Of a stretch of 64,000 nucleotides of DNA, positions 18,606-27,266 are shown piece after piece. Location of the stretch: NCBI RefSeq assembly GCF_000153165.2, contig NC_014472.1, positions 2,352,001-2,416,000 on the forward strand, given 5' to 3'. How positions within the stretch are numbered: the first letter of the stretch is position 1; every line of letters starts with the position of its first letter. This DNA is from Maribacter sp. HTCC2170 (GTDB lineage Bacteria > Bacteroidota > Bacteroidia > Flavobacteriales > Flavobacteriaceae). The notes under the pieces were generated by a model, which saw only the letters and a program-made list of their open reading frames with translations, had not been told where the DNA came from and ran no database searches. A program made the translations under genes and the position numbers.

Positions 18606-19067
18606 ATGCCAACATTCAATTTAGAAATCAATGGTAAAGCCCAAACTGTTGATGTATCTGCAGATACTCCTTTGTTATGGGTTTTGCGAGACCATTTAGA
18701 TATGGTTGGAACGAAGTATAGTTGCGGAATAGGGCAGTGTGGTGCATGCAATGTGCATGTTGATGGTACTGCGATGCAAAGTTGTCTTTTGCCAGTGGCA
18801 CAGGTAGATGGAAAAGCCATTACAACTATTGAGGGACTTTCTGAGGATGGGTCGCACCCAGTGCAGGAGGCTTGGAAAGAAATAGATGTACCACAATGTG
18901 GATATTGTCAAGCAGGTCAGATCATGACTGCCTCGGCCTTATTGGATGAGAACCCCAGCCCAACTGAAGCGGAAATCAAGAATGCCATGACACGTAATAT
19001 TTGTCGTTGTGCTTCTTATAGCCGTATTCATAAGGCAGTTGCTGTTGCCGCTGAAAAAATGAAATAA
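18606..19067 (+). CDS. [2Fe-2S] subunit of a molybdenum hydroxylase (IorA-like)
   Basis: This 153-residue subunit carries two [2Fe-2S] clusters and passes electrons from the molybdenum site. The first, plant-ferredoxin cluster uses C40, C45, C48 and C60 (CGIGQCGAC ... C); the second uses C98, C101, C133 and C135 (CGYC ... CRC). It has no signal peptide, so it would ride out with the Tat-exported large subunit. Similar to small subunits of isoquinoline 1-oxidoreductase and aldehyde oxidases. It is the first gene of a nine-gene plus-strand run; its partner starts 20 bases downstream. Confidence 0.93.
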   Translation: MPTFNLEINGKAQTVDVSADTPLLWVLRDHLDMVGTKYSCGIGQCGACNVHVDGTAMQSCLLPVAQVDGKAITTIEGLSEDGSHPVQEAWKEIDVPQCGYCQAGQIMTASALLDENPSPTEAEIKNAMTRNICRCASYSRIHKAVAVAAEKMK

Positions 19068-19087
19068 TCAACTCAAAAAACAGAATC

Positions 19088-21364
19088 ATGTCAACCCTTA
19101 TACCATCAAATTTTAGCAGAAGGTCTTTTTTAAAAACCTCGTCTTTGGCAGGTGGCGGAATGCTCATAGGCATTAATCTTTTTCACGCGTGCAAGCCCAA
19201 AGCGGAAATGCCCATTGATATTTCAAAACTGAATTACAATGATTTCAATGCATTCATTAAGATTGCAGATAACGGAATGGTAACGATTTTTTCACCCAAT
19301 CCTGAAATTGGTCAAGGTGTTAAAACATCGATGCCCATGTTAATTGCTGAAGAATTGGATGTGCCTTGGAATCATGTAAATGTTGTACAAGGTAAGCTTG
19401 ATACAAAGAATTATACAAGACAGGTTGCTGGTGGGAGCCAGTCAATTCGTTTTGGTTGGGAACCATTGAGGCAAACGGGAGCTTATGCACGTCAAATACT
19501 CGTTAATGCTGCGGCCGTAAAATGGGGTGTTGATGCTTCCGAATGTAGTACAAGTCAGGGTGTAATAACCAATGGGTCTGGAGAAACGTTGGGTTATGGT
19601 GATGTGGTCAATGATGCAGCTATTTTGGAAAAAGAACGTGAGGTACATAGAGCGGCTCTAATAGCGAAGTTGAGTGAAGGTGAAGAATTGCCTGCAGAAA
19701 CTATTGCGTTGAAGGATCCCGCAGATTTTAGAATTATTGGGACTGATGCCAAAAATGTTGACATTGATAAAATCATAAGCGGTAAACCACTTTATGGAAT
19801 GGATTTTAAAACAGAAGGCATGTTATATGCTTCGGTTTTGCGCCCACCGTCATTTGGACAAGAGCTTGAGTCTTTTGATGCAACAGAGGCAAAGGCCATG
19901 CCGGGCGTGGTTGATGTAATAACTATTGGTGAAAAGGCAAGAAATTTACTTAGCGGTGAAGGTGCCAATTGGACGGTTAAATTGAGCAATAGTGATAAAG
20001 TAGTCGTTTTGGCAAATACTACATGGCAAGCTTTAAAAGCCAAAAAAGCGGTCAAAGCCATTTGGAAGAATAGTTCAACTTTGGAAAGTACCGAGTTTCA
20101 AGACAAGAAATTGATGGGATTATTGGATGGTAAAAAATTCAATACTTTACGAAAGGATGGTGATGTAAGTAAGACATTTGCCCAAGCGGACCAAATACTG
20201 GAACGCACTTATGAATCACCTTTCTTGCCGCATAACTGTATGGAGCCGATGAATTTTTATGCAAATGTTACTGATGAAAAAATTCATTTAGTTGGCCCCA
20301 TACAAACCCCGGAGAATTCTTCACAAGCTGCGGCCGCAATGCTTGGTCGGGATTTCGAAGAAGTTGAATGTGAGATGACCCGAATGGGTGGAGGCTTTGG
20401 TAGAAGGTTGTATAGCGATTTCTTGCTTGAGGTAACTGAGATTTCTAATGCAATTAAAAAACCAGTTAAAATGGTTTCTTCCCGGGAGGATGATATGACC
20501 ACTGGGGTTTATAGACCAGCTATTAAATACCGCATAAAAGCAAGTATAAAGAATGGTGAAATAACAGGTTACCATCTAAAAGAGGCTGCGATAAACGGAA
20601 ATATGTACGGGCTTATTCCAAACTTCTTCCCAGCGGGTGCAATTGATAATTATCAGGTTGATGTAGCCAATTACCAGAGCAATATCACCACAGGTGCATG
20701 GCGTGCACCTTATACGAATTTCCTCTCTTTTGCGGAGCAAAGTTTCTTTGACGAGTTGGCAGAATTAATGGATAAGGATCCAGTACAAATGAGATTGGAT
20801 CTTTTGCAGAAAGTGAAGGGGACAACAGACAAGCGTATTCAGTATTCTGCTGAACGAATGGAGGACGTAATTAATCTTGTAGTGGAGAAGTCCGGACTTA
20901 GAAACCCTAAAGAAGGGGTTTATCAAGGATTCTGTGCATATTATTGTCATAACACCCATGTTGCAGAAGTAGCTGATGTTGTCATGGAAAATAATAAACC
21001 AGTGGTGAAGAAAGTGACCGTTGCAATAGACTGTGGTATTGTGGTCAACCCTCTTGGAGCATTGAACCAGATTGAAGGTGGGGTTATTGATGGTATTGGA
21101 CACTCCATGTATGGGGATTTAACTTTTAAAGATGGTGCCCCACAGAGTGAGAATTATAACAAATATAGATTGATTAGAATGCGTGAAGCGCCTGAAGTAG
21201 AAACACATTTTGTGAAGAATACTTTGTCCCCAACGGGATTAGGTGAACCCACCTTGCCTCCGGCTGGCGCAGCCATTGCAATTGCAATCAATAAAGCTAC
21301 AGGTCAGAGACTTTATAAACAACCTTTCGTTGATCAGTTGAACAAAAAAGAGTTGGTAGGATAA
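19088..21364 (+). CDS. molybdopterin-binding subunit of a xanthine dehydrogenase-family hydroxylase (IorB-like)
   Basis: The 758-residue subunit has a twin-arginine leader (SRRSFLKTSSLAGGG), then the molybdopterin segments GGGFGRR and GAWRAP and the catalytic glutamate in GLGEPTLPPAGAA. It hydroxylates an aldehyde or N-heterocycle with water as oxygen source, probably in the periplasm with its iron-sulfur partner. Length is close to isoquinoline oxidoreductase beta subunits. No flavin subunit, cytochrome c or XdhC-type maturation factor is encoded next to it, so the electron acceptor is unknown. Moco synthesis genes follow directly (moaD four bases after the stop). Confidence 0.92.
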   Translation: MSTLIPSNFSRRSFLKTSSLAGGGMLIGINLFHACKPKAEMPIDISKLNYNDFNAFIKIADNGMVTIFSPNPEIGQGVKTSMPMLIAEELDVPWNHVNVVQGKLDTKNYTRQVAGGSQSIRFGWEPLRQTGAYARQILVNAAAVKWGVDASECSTSQGVITNGSGETLGYGDVVNDAAILEKEREVHRAALIAKLSEGEELPAETIALKDPADFRIIGTDAKNVDIDKIISGKPLYGMDFKTEGMLYASVLRPPSFGQELESFDATEAKAMPGVVDVITIGEKARNLLSGEGANWTVKLSNSDKVVVLANTTWQALKAKKAVKAIWKNSSTLESTEFQDKKLMGLLDGKKFNTLRKDGDVSKTFAQADQILERTYESPFLPHNCMEPMNFYANVTDEKIHLVGPIQTPENSSQAAAAMLGRDFEEVECEMTRMGGGFGRRLYSDFLLEVTEISNAIKKPVKMVSSREDDMTTGVYRPAIKYRIKASIKNGEITGYHLKEAAINGNMYGLIPNFFPAGAIDNYQVDVANYQSNITTGAWRAPYTNFLSFAEQSFFDELAELMDKDPVQMRLDLLQKVKGTTDKRIQYSAERMEDVINLVVEKSGLRNPKEGVYQGFCAYYCHNTHVAEVADVVMENNKPVVKKVTVAIDCGIVVNPLGALNQIEGGVIDGIGHSMYGDLTFKDGAPQSENYNKYRLIRMREAPEVETHFVKNTLSPTGLGEPTLPPAGAAIAIAINKATGQRLYKQPFVDQLNKKELVG

Positions 21365-21368
21365 TTAT

Positions 21369-21611
21369 ATGGAAGTACTTCTTTTTGGGATTGCCAAGGA
21401 TATCGTAGGCAGTTCTGTTTTGGATTTATCTGGACTCAAAAGTAAACCGGCAAGTGTTGAAGAGTTGATTCATTTGATAAAATCTGATTTTCCGGAATTC
21501 AAAAAATTAACCTCTTTGGCGATTGCTGTAAATGGGGAATATGCTACAAATGGGTTATCTTTACAAGCTCATGATGAGATAGCAATAATTCCACCTGTAA
21601 GCGGAGGTTAA
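21369..21611 (+). CDS. moaD: MoaD/ThiS family sulfur carrier
   Basis: An 80-residue ubiquitin-fold protein ending in the required Gly-Gly (PPVSGG). As a thiocarboxylate it is the sulfur donor in molybdopterin synthase, working with MoaE. The gene overlaps moaE by one base (TAATG), so the two subunits are likely made by coupled translation. MoeB, encoded further downstream, would adenylate its C terminus. Confidence 0.92.
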   Translation: MEVLLFGIAKDIVGSSVLDLSGLKSKPASVEELIHLIKSDFPEFKKLTSLAIAVNGEYATNGLSLQAHDEIAIIPPVSGG

Positions 21612-22030
21612 TGAACAAACCAATTATAGAAATTGTAGATTGTATTGATACTTCAGTTGTGTACGACGAATTATCGGATGCTGCTAGTGGAGGAATATGT
21701 GTTTTTCTTGGTACAGTAAGGGATTCAACAAATAATGAATCGGTAACTTCTTTGGAATTTGAGGCATATAAATCCATGGCCTTGAAGGAGATGGAAAAAA
21801 TAGTTGAACAGGCTTTATTAAAATGGACTCTGAATAAGGTTGTGATGCGCCATGCAGTTGGTAAGAAGGAAGTGAAAGAAGCTGTGGTTGTTGTAGGAGC
21901 TTCATCAGCGCATCGAGAGGATTGTTTTGCTGCTTGCCGCTTTCTGATTGATACTCTCAAGGAAAGAGTACCTATTTGGAAAAAAGAATTTTTTAAAAAC
22001 AAAACAGTATGGGTATCCGCCCATCCATAA
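21611..22030 (+). CDS. moaE: molybdopterin synthase catalytic subunit
   Basis: MoaE (139 residues) converts precursor Z (cPMP) to molybdopterin with sulfur from MoaD. Diagnostic segments are GTVRDSTNNESVTSLEFEAYKSMA, the HAVGKKEVKEAVVVVGASSAHR stretch that supplies the catalytic lysines, and KERVPIWKKEFF near the end. Length is slightly short but complete. Four bases separate it from moaA. Confidence 0.94.
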   Translation: MNKPIIEIVDCIDTSVVYDELSDAASGGICVFLGTVRDSTNNESVTSLEFEAYKSMALKEMEKIVEQALLKWTLNKVVMRHAVGKKEVKEAVVVVGASSAHREDCFAACRFLIDTLKERVPIWKKEFFKNKTVWVSAHP

Positions 22031-22033
22031 ACT

Positions 22034-23017
22034 ATGTTGATAGATAATCATAATAGAAAAATTAATTACCTACGTCTTGCAGTAACAGATCGTTGCAATT
22101 TGCGCTGTAATTATTGCATGCCCGCCGAGGGAATCGATTTTTCAAGTAAGGACAACTTGTTTACTTTGGAAGAATTGTCCAAACTTAGTGGTATTTTGGT
22201 TTCGCAGGGCATTGATAAAATAAGGATCACAGGAGGGGAACCCTTTGTTCGTAAAGATTTGATGGTACTACTTCGCGATCTTTCAAAAATGGAAGAGTTA
22301 AAGGATATTTCAATAACTACCAATGCTACGCTTATTGGCCCATTCATTGATGAGTTAAAGGAGTTGGGTATAACAAACATCAATGTTAGTATGGATGCTA
22401 TTAACCGTGATGTTTTTGATAAAATAACTAGGAGGGATCAATACGAAACGGTTTATAACAATGTTTTGAGATTGATCAGCGAAGGTTTTAATGTTCGCAT
22501 CAATTTTATTGCTTTAGATGGTCAAAATACCGATGATATTTTGCCAATGTTGGAACTGGCGAAGCATTATGATGTCTGTGTGCGTTATTTAGAAGAAATG
22601 CCGTTCAATGGTGGTTCACGTAAATTTCAAGGGATCACTTGGGACTACAAGCGCATACTTGCCCATATAAAGGAGGCTTACCCAGACTATGTTCAGCAAT
22701 CTTCTGAAAAAACATCTACCTCCATGAATTACAAAATCCCTGGATTTAAAGGTACTTTTGGAATCATTCCTTCTTTTAGTCGAACATTTTGTGGCAGTTG
22801 CAATAGATTACGGATTACAGCTACTGGAGATGTTATAACGTGTTTGTACGCTAAAGCATCTATGAATATTCGTGATATAATGAGGAGTAAGAATGCCGAA
22901 GATAAAATAAAAGAACAAATACTAAAGGCTATTGGCAGTAGGGCAAAGACAGGATTTGAAGCACAACAAAAAGACATTGGAGTCTTCACAAATTCTATGA
23001 CATCAATCGGTGGGTAA
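22034..23017 (+). CDS. moaA: GTP 3',8-cyclase (radical SAM)
   Basis: MoaA (327 residues) starts molybdenum cofactor synthesis by radical rearrangement of GTP. The radical-SAM cluster is held by C21, C25 and C28 (CNLRCNYC), the second cluster by C253, C256 and C270, and the protein ends in the functionally needed Gly-Gly (SIGG). It is directly joined to moaC, whose ATG follows the stop codon without a gap. The two enzymes act in sequence to give cPMP. Confidence 0.96.
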   Translation: MLIDNHNRKINYLRLAVTDRCNLRCNYCMPAEGIDFSSKDNLFTLEELSKLSGILVSQGIDKIRITGGEPFVRKDLMVLLRDLSKMEELKDISITTNATLIGPFIDELKELGITNINVSMDAINRDVFDKITRRDQYETVYNNVLRLISEGFNVRINFIALDGQNTDDILPMLELAKHYDVCVRYLEEMPFNGGSRKFQGITWDYKRILAHIKEAYPDYVQQSSEKTSTSMNYKIPGFKGTFGIIPSFSRTFCGSCNRLRITATGDVITCLYAKASMNIRDIMRSKNAEDKIKEQILKAIGSRAKTGFEAQQKDIGVFTNSMTSIGG

Positions 23018-23491
23018 ATGAAGAAAGAACTTTCACATATAGATAAATCAGGAAATGCTGTTATGGTTGATGTTTCGGACAAAACAAAAACCATTCGAAC
23101 GGCAATCGCCTCAGGAAGGGTAGAGTTTCCAGAAGTAATTTTCGAGGCGCTTGCGACAGAAGACTTCCTGTCTAAAAAAGGAAGTATTATCCAAACCGCA
23201 ATAATCGCAGGTATTCAAGCCGTAAAAAAAACATCTGAATTGATCCCACTCTGCCATCAACTGAACATTTCTAAAATACAGGTGAATATAGAGCCTAAAA
23301 ATAATGGACTTCAAATCGTTTGTTCAGTAAATTGTAATGAACGTACAGGTGTTGAGATGGAAGCCCTTACAGGTGTGACGGTAAGCGCATTGACGATTTA
23401 TGATATGTGTAAAGCCCTATCTCATGATATAAGAATATCTGATGTTCAATTAGAGAAAAAGACAGGAGGTAAAAATGACTTCACCCGCTAA
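23018..23491 (+). CDS. moaC: cyclic pyranopterin monophosphate synthase
   Basis: MoaC (157 residues) closes the cyclic phosphate ring of cPMP from the MoaA product. Conserved stretches are MVDVSDKTKTIRTAIASGRV, LIPLCHQL, ERTGVEMEALTGVTVSALTIYDMCKA and the active-site KKTGGKND at the C terminus. It overlaps the next gene (mobA) by 17 bases, a sign of tight operon packing. Confidence 0.96.
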   Translation: MKKELSHIDKSGNAVMVDVSDKTKTIRTAIASGRVEFPEVIFEALATEDFLSKKGSIIQTAIIAGIQAVKKTSELIPLCHQLNISKIQVNIEPKNNGLQIVCSVNCNERTGVEMEALTGVTVSALTIYDMCKALSHDIRISDVQLEKKTGGKNDFTR

Positions 23492-24071
23492 AATTTACGG
23501 CCTTGTACTTTCAGGAGGAAAAAGTACCCGAATGGGAACGGACAAAGGTTTGATAGCCTATCATGGTATTCCACAGCGTGAGTATTTGTATAATATGTTG
23601 AATGGTATTTGTGAGAAGACATTCATGAGTATACGAAATGAACAAGCTGAAGAGTTTTCTTCAGATATTAATACCATTATTGACAAAGATGTTTTCAAAG
23701 GCCCTTTTAATGGATTACTCTCAGCACATAACCAATACCCAAAAGTGGCATGGTTGGTTTTGGCATGTGACCTACCATTAATCAATAAGTCAGCTTTGGA
23801 AGAGCTTATCGCGGAACGTGATGTCGAAAGTTTCAGTACCGCCATGGCTTTAAAGGAAAATCCTCTTCCTGAACCCTTGTGTGCTATTTGGGAACCAAAA
23901 GGACTCTCAACAGCTATTTCATATTTAGAAGGAGGAGCAGGGTCATGCCCTCGAAAATTCCTAATCAATAACAAAACCAAATTGGTATTTCCAACCGAGA
24001 TCAGTGTCCTAATGAATGCAAATTCTAAGGAAGAATATAGAAAAGCATTGAACAAATTGGCTGCCATATGA
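23475..24071 (+). CDS. mobA: molybdenum cofactor nucleotidyltransferase (MobA-like)
   Basis: The 198-residue protein has the nucleotidyltransferase signature LVLSGGKSTRMGTDKGLI at the N terminus and LACDLPLI in the middle, as in MobA and MocA. MobA adds GMP to Moco; MocA adds CMP. Enzymes of the xanthine dehydrogenase family generally carry the cytosine form or no nucleotide, so the MobA name may hide a CMP-transferring function here. It overlaps moaC by 17 bases and moeB by four bases. Confidence 0.85.
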   Translation: MTSPAKIYGLVLSGGKSTRMGTDKGLIAYHGIPQREYLYNMLNGICEKTFMSIRNEQAEEFSSDINTIIDKDVFKGPFNGLLSAHNQYPKVAWLVLACDLPLINKSALEELIAERDVESFSTAMALKENPLPEPLCAIWEPKGLSTAISYLEGGAGSCPRKFLINNKTKLVFPTEISVLMNANSKEEYRKALNKLAAI

Positions 24072-25141
24072 ACCACGAACGGTATTCCCGACAGATCATT
24101 TTAAAAGATTTTGGACCTAATGCACAGCATAAATTATCTGAGTCCAAAGTGCTGGTAGTTGGTGCCGGAGGTTTAGGTGTTCCTGTACTCACGTATTTAA
24201 ATGCTATGGGAGTTGGTACCTTGGGTATTGTTGATGCAGATACTGTTTCGATTACAAATTTGCACCGTCAAGTGTTATATGATGAAAATGAAGTAGGAAA
24301 ACATAAGGCCAATGTTGCCCATAGGAAATTGTCTGCCCAGAATTCAAGCACCAAAATTAGAACGTACAATGAGTTTTTGAATCGTGACAATGCTTTGAAA
24401 ATTATCAAAGGCTACGATGTTGTTGTTGATGCTTCCGATAATTTTCCTACCAGATATCTTATAAATGATGCTTGTGTTATTTTGAATAAGCCATTTGTTT
24501 ATGGGGCTTTGCATGCTTTTGAAGGTCAAATAAGCGTTTTCAATTTTAACAATGGGCCTACATATCGTTGTCTTTTTCCGAAAATGCCAAATGCCGATGA
24601 AATACCTAATTGTAATGAACATGGTGTTTTAGGTGTAATTCCTGGAATTGTTGGAAATCTTCAAGCCCTTGAAGTAATTAAAGTGCTTACAGGGGTCGGG
24701 GAGGTATTGTCCGGTAAGTTGTTGTTATATAGTGGGTTAAATCAGTCCATACAAAAAATAAAGTTCACTTTGAACCTTGAAAACGTAAAAATCAACAGAC
24801 TGCATGATAATTATAATCTCGCATGTGGAGTGAAGGTAGATTCTGTTGAAGCGAATCAATTTAAAACATTACTTCATTCGGAAAACATACAGTCTATCGA
24901 TGTTCGAACGATGGCGGAGTACAGCCAGTTTCATTTAGATAATACAGTAAATCTACCATTGGATGAAATAGAGCAATGGAAACACACTATAAGTTATAAT
25001 CGGCCAATTTATCTAGTTTGCCAATCTGGGGTTCGAAGTACAAAGGGCTTGTTAATACTTCAAGAACATGAACCTAATGCTATTCTTATAAATGTTGTTG
25101 GTGGTTTAAATAGTTTAAAAATTCATGCTAATAAATATTGA
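24068..25141 (+). CDS. moeB: MoeB/ThiF-type adenylyltransferase with C-terminal rhodanese domain
   Basis: The 357-residue fusion has an E1-like domain (GAGGLG 32-37, DADTVSITNLHRQ, DNFPTRYLIND) and a rhodanese domain (about 262-357) with active cysteine C318 in CQSGVRS. It would adenylate the MoaD C terminus and pass sulfur to it. The zinc site is odd: both expected CxxC pairs have lost their first cysteine (TYRC at 165-168 and NLAC at 250-253). It overlaps mobA by 4 bases and the TSUP gene by 17. Confidence 0.9.
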   Translation: MNHERYSRQIILKDFGPNAQHKLSESKVLVVGAGGLGVPVLTYLNAMGVGTLGIVDADTVSITNLHRQVLYDENEVGKHKANVAHRKLSAQNSSTKIRTYNEFLNRDNALKIIKGYDVVVDASDNFPTRYLINDACVILNKPFVYGALHAFEGQISVFNFNNGPTYRCLFPKMPNADEIPNCNEHGVLGVIPGIVGNLQALEVIKVLTGVGEVLSGKLLLYSGLNQSIQKIKFTLNLENVKINRLHDNYNLACGVKVDSVEANQFKTLLHSENIQSIDVRTMAEYSQFHLDNTVNLPLDEIEQWKHTISYNRPIYLVCQSGVRSTKGLLILQEHEPNAILINVVGGLNSLKIHANKY

Positions 25142-25898
25142 GAGTTTATTGCTTTTATGCGCTGGGTTTTTTGTAATTGCAGTGTTGTATTCTGCTGTGG
25201 GAATGGGTGGTGGTTCCAGTTATCTTGCACTATTAACTCTTTTCGTTGCGAGTTTTTTTGCTATACGATCTATTGCCTTAGTTTGTAATCTCATTGTGGT
25301 TTCTGGTAGCACAATCCTTTATTTTAAGCATGGTCATGCCCGGCTGAAAGATTTTGTCCCGTTCATAATCACAAGTATTCCAATGGCTTTTTTGGGAGCA
25401 TCCTTTAGATTAAAGGAAGAAGTGTTTTTTATTGTTCTTGGGGCTTCATTGATTATATCATCACTTTTTCTAGTTTGGCAAACTTCTGGTGCCAAATGGA
25501 GTGAACCTACAAAGGAATATCCCCGTTATTTGAGCTATGTTATTGGTGCTTCAATTGGATTTTTGTCCGGATTGGTTGGTATTGGAGGCGGAATTTTCCT
25601 TGCTCCGATTTTAAACCACATCAACTGGGATAAATCCGTAAAGATTGCGGCGCTCGCTAGCTTTTTTATTCTTGTAAACTCAATTTCAGGAATTGGGGGG
25701 CTACTGTATAGTGATACCTTTGAACTGCCTTGGATGGAGACATTGATTTTAGGGGTAACCGTACTTGTTGGCGGACAATTAGGTATTAGACTTAGTCTAA
25801 AAAAACTGTCCGCCAAGAGTATTAAAAGAATAACGGCCGTTTTGGTCTTTGTAGTTGGTGTACGTGTATTACTTGTGAATGGTTTAGGACTTATTTAA
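25125..25898 (+). CDS. TSUP (TauE/SafE) family membrane transporter
   Basis: The 257-residue protein has about eight hydrophobic segments and the duplicated TSUP glycine motifs VGMGGGSS (N-terminal half) and LVGIGGGIF (second half). TSUP members move sulfite, sulfonates or other anions across the inner membrane. It overlaps the end of moeB by 17 bases and closes the Moco operon, so a sulfur compound or oxyanion related to cofactor assembly or to the hydroxylase substrate is a reasonable guess. The trpB gene converges on it with a 13-base gap. Confidence 0.85.
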   Translation: MLINIESLLLLCAGFFVIAVLYSAVGMGGGSSYLALLTLFVASFFAIRSIALVCNLIVVSGSTILYFKHGHARLKDFVPFIITSIPMAFLGASFRLKEEVFFIVLGASLIISSLFLVWQTSGAKWSEPTKEYPRYLSYVIGASIGFLSGLVGIGGGIFLAPILNHINWDKSVKIAALASFFILVNSISGIGGLLYSDTFELPWMETLILGVTVLVGGQLGIRLSLKKLSAKSIKRITAVLVFVVGVRVLLVNGLGLI

Positions 25899-25911
25899 GA
25901 AGTGTCTAAAT

Positions 25912-27114
25912 CTATTCTGGTAACCCATATTTGTCAACAACAAAATCCAAATCCTTATCACCTCTTCCACTTAAATTCACCAAGATTGATTTTTTTGGAT
26001 TCTCTTTGGCAAGTTTGAGGGCATAGGCAACGGCATGGGCACTTTCCAAGGCCGGGATAATACCTTCCAGACGACTTAGTTCAAAAAAGGCATCTATAGT
26101 TTCTTTGTCGGAAACAACTTCATAGGTTACCTTTTTTAAATCTTTCAGCATACTATGTTCAGGTCCAACCCCAGGGTAATCTAATCCACTGGCAACAGAA
26201 TATACGGCACTTGGTTCTCCGTTTTCATCTTGAAGGGTATAACATTTGAATCCATGGATAACGCCTGGTTTTCCCAATGTCATGGTGGCGGCATGTTCAC
26301 CATAGTCTAAAGAACGGCCTCCTGGTTCAACGCCATAAATACTACATTCCTCATCATCTAAAAATGCAGAGAAGAGACCAATGGCATTACTTCCACCACC
26401 AACGCAAGCAACCACATTGTCTGGTAATTCTCCAGTCATTTCATGAAACTGTTCCTTGGCCTCAATACCTATAACTCGCTGAAAATCCCGAACAATCATG
26501 GGGAAAGGGTGTGGTCCTACCACTGAGCCAATACAATAGATTGTTGTGACAGGATCTTTTAAGTACGCCTCAAATGCCGAGTCCACTGCTTCTTTCAATG
26601 TTTTCAGCCCATGAGTAACGGGGACAACTGTCGCCCCTAGAATGCGCATGCGAACAACGTTTGGATGTTCCTTTTCCATGTCAACCTCACCCATGTGAAT
26701 TTCACATTCCAATCCAAAATAGGCCGCCGCTGTGGCCAATGCAACACCATGCTGACCCGCACCGGTTTCAGCTATCAACTTCTTCTTGCCTAAATGCTTT
26801 GCCAATAGGGCCTCACCCATACAATGGTTTAGTTTATGTGCTCCTGTATGGTTGAGGTCTTCTCTCTTAAGATAGATCCTACCTCCATATTTTTCGGACA
26901 AACGGTTGCAGTAATAAACCGGAGTGGGTCGGCCTTGATAGTGTTTTCGTATACTTCTTAATTCTGAAATAAAGCTGTGCGATTTGCTAATGGCATAGTA
27001 CGCATCAGTAATTTTTTTCATCTCATCTTCAAGCATTGGGGGAATGAAGGCTCCACCGTATTCATTGAAAAATCCTTCTTGGTTTGGGTAAGTCTTAAAA
27101 TAGTTTTCTGCCAT
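25912..27114 (-). CDS. trpB: tryptophan synthase beta chain, divergent orphan form
   Basis: The 400-residue PLP enzyme condenses indole and serine to tryptophan. The PLP lysine is K94 in [17 protein letters not shown] holds the catalytic glutamate, and SGRGDKD is intact near the C terminus. Several segments that are nearly invariant elsewhere differ: [10 protein letters not shown] instead of INNxLGQxLL after the lysine, and VVGPHPFP instead of a Tyr/Met form. No trpA or other trp gene is near. It may be a stand-alone paralogue acting without TrpA. It lies between the TSUP gene and moeA, on the opposite strand to both. Confidence 0.85.
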   Translation of the reverse strand: MAENYFKTYPNQEGFFNEYGGAFIPPMLEDEMKKITDAYYAISKSHSFISELRSIRKHYQGRPTPVYYCNRLSEKYGGRIYLKREDLNHTGAHKLNHCMGEALLAKHLGKKKLIAETGAGQHGVALATAAAYFGLECEIHMGEVDMEKEHPNVVRMRILGATVVPVTHGLKTLKEAVDSAFEAYLKDPVTTIYCIGSVVGPHPFPMIVRDFQRVIGIEAKEQFHEMTGELPDNVVACVGGGSNAIGLFSAFLDDEECSIYGVEPGGRSLDYGEHAATMTLGKPGVIHGFKCYTLQDENGEPSAVYSVASGLDYPGVGPEHSMLKDLKKVTYEVVSDKETIDAFFELSRLEGIIPALESAHAVAYALKLAKENPKKSILVNLSGRGDKDLDFVVDKYGLPE

Positions 27115-27227
27115 GGTCTAAGTATTGTTATTGCTTATTTGTATTGAATTAAGTGATTCTAAAATTAAGCAAATTGATAGATAAAATCATTTTAAATTAT
27201 GGTAAGGATTTATGGTCAACTTATGTT

Positions 27228-27235
27228 TATATTTG
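27228..27235 (+). promoter_or_regulatory. possible -7 box for moeA
   Basis: TATATTTG matches TAnnTTTG about 32 bases before the moeA ATG. No convincing -33 TTG is present at the usual distance, so the call is weak. Confidence 0.3.
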
Positions 27236-27266
27236 ATTGTAATCTTTAGAAAATCCATATGTATTT

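Noticed and set aside
21544-22002. 152-codon open frame antisense to moaD/moaE
   Set aside because: Fully covered by moaE and moaD, with no recognisable domain.
23561-24076. 171-codon open frame antisense to mobA
   Set aside because: It lies wholly under mobA, has no family motif and fits a chance frame opposite a coding gene.
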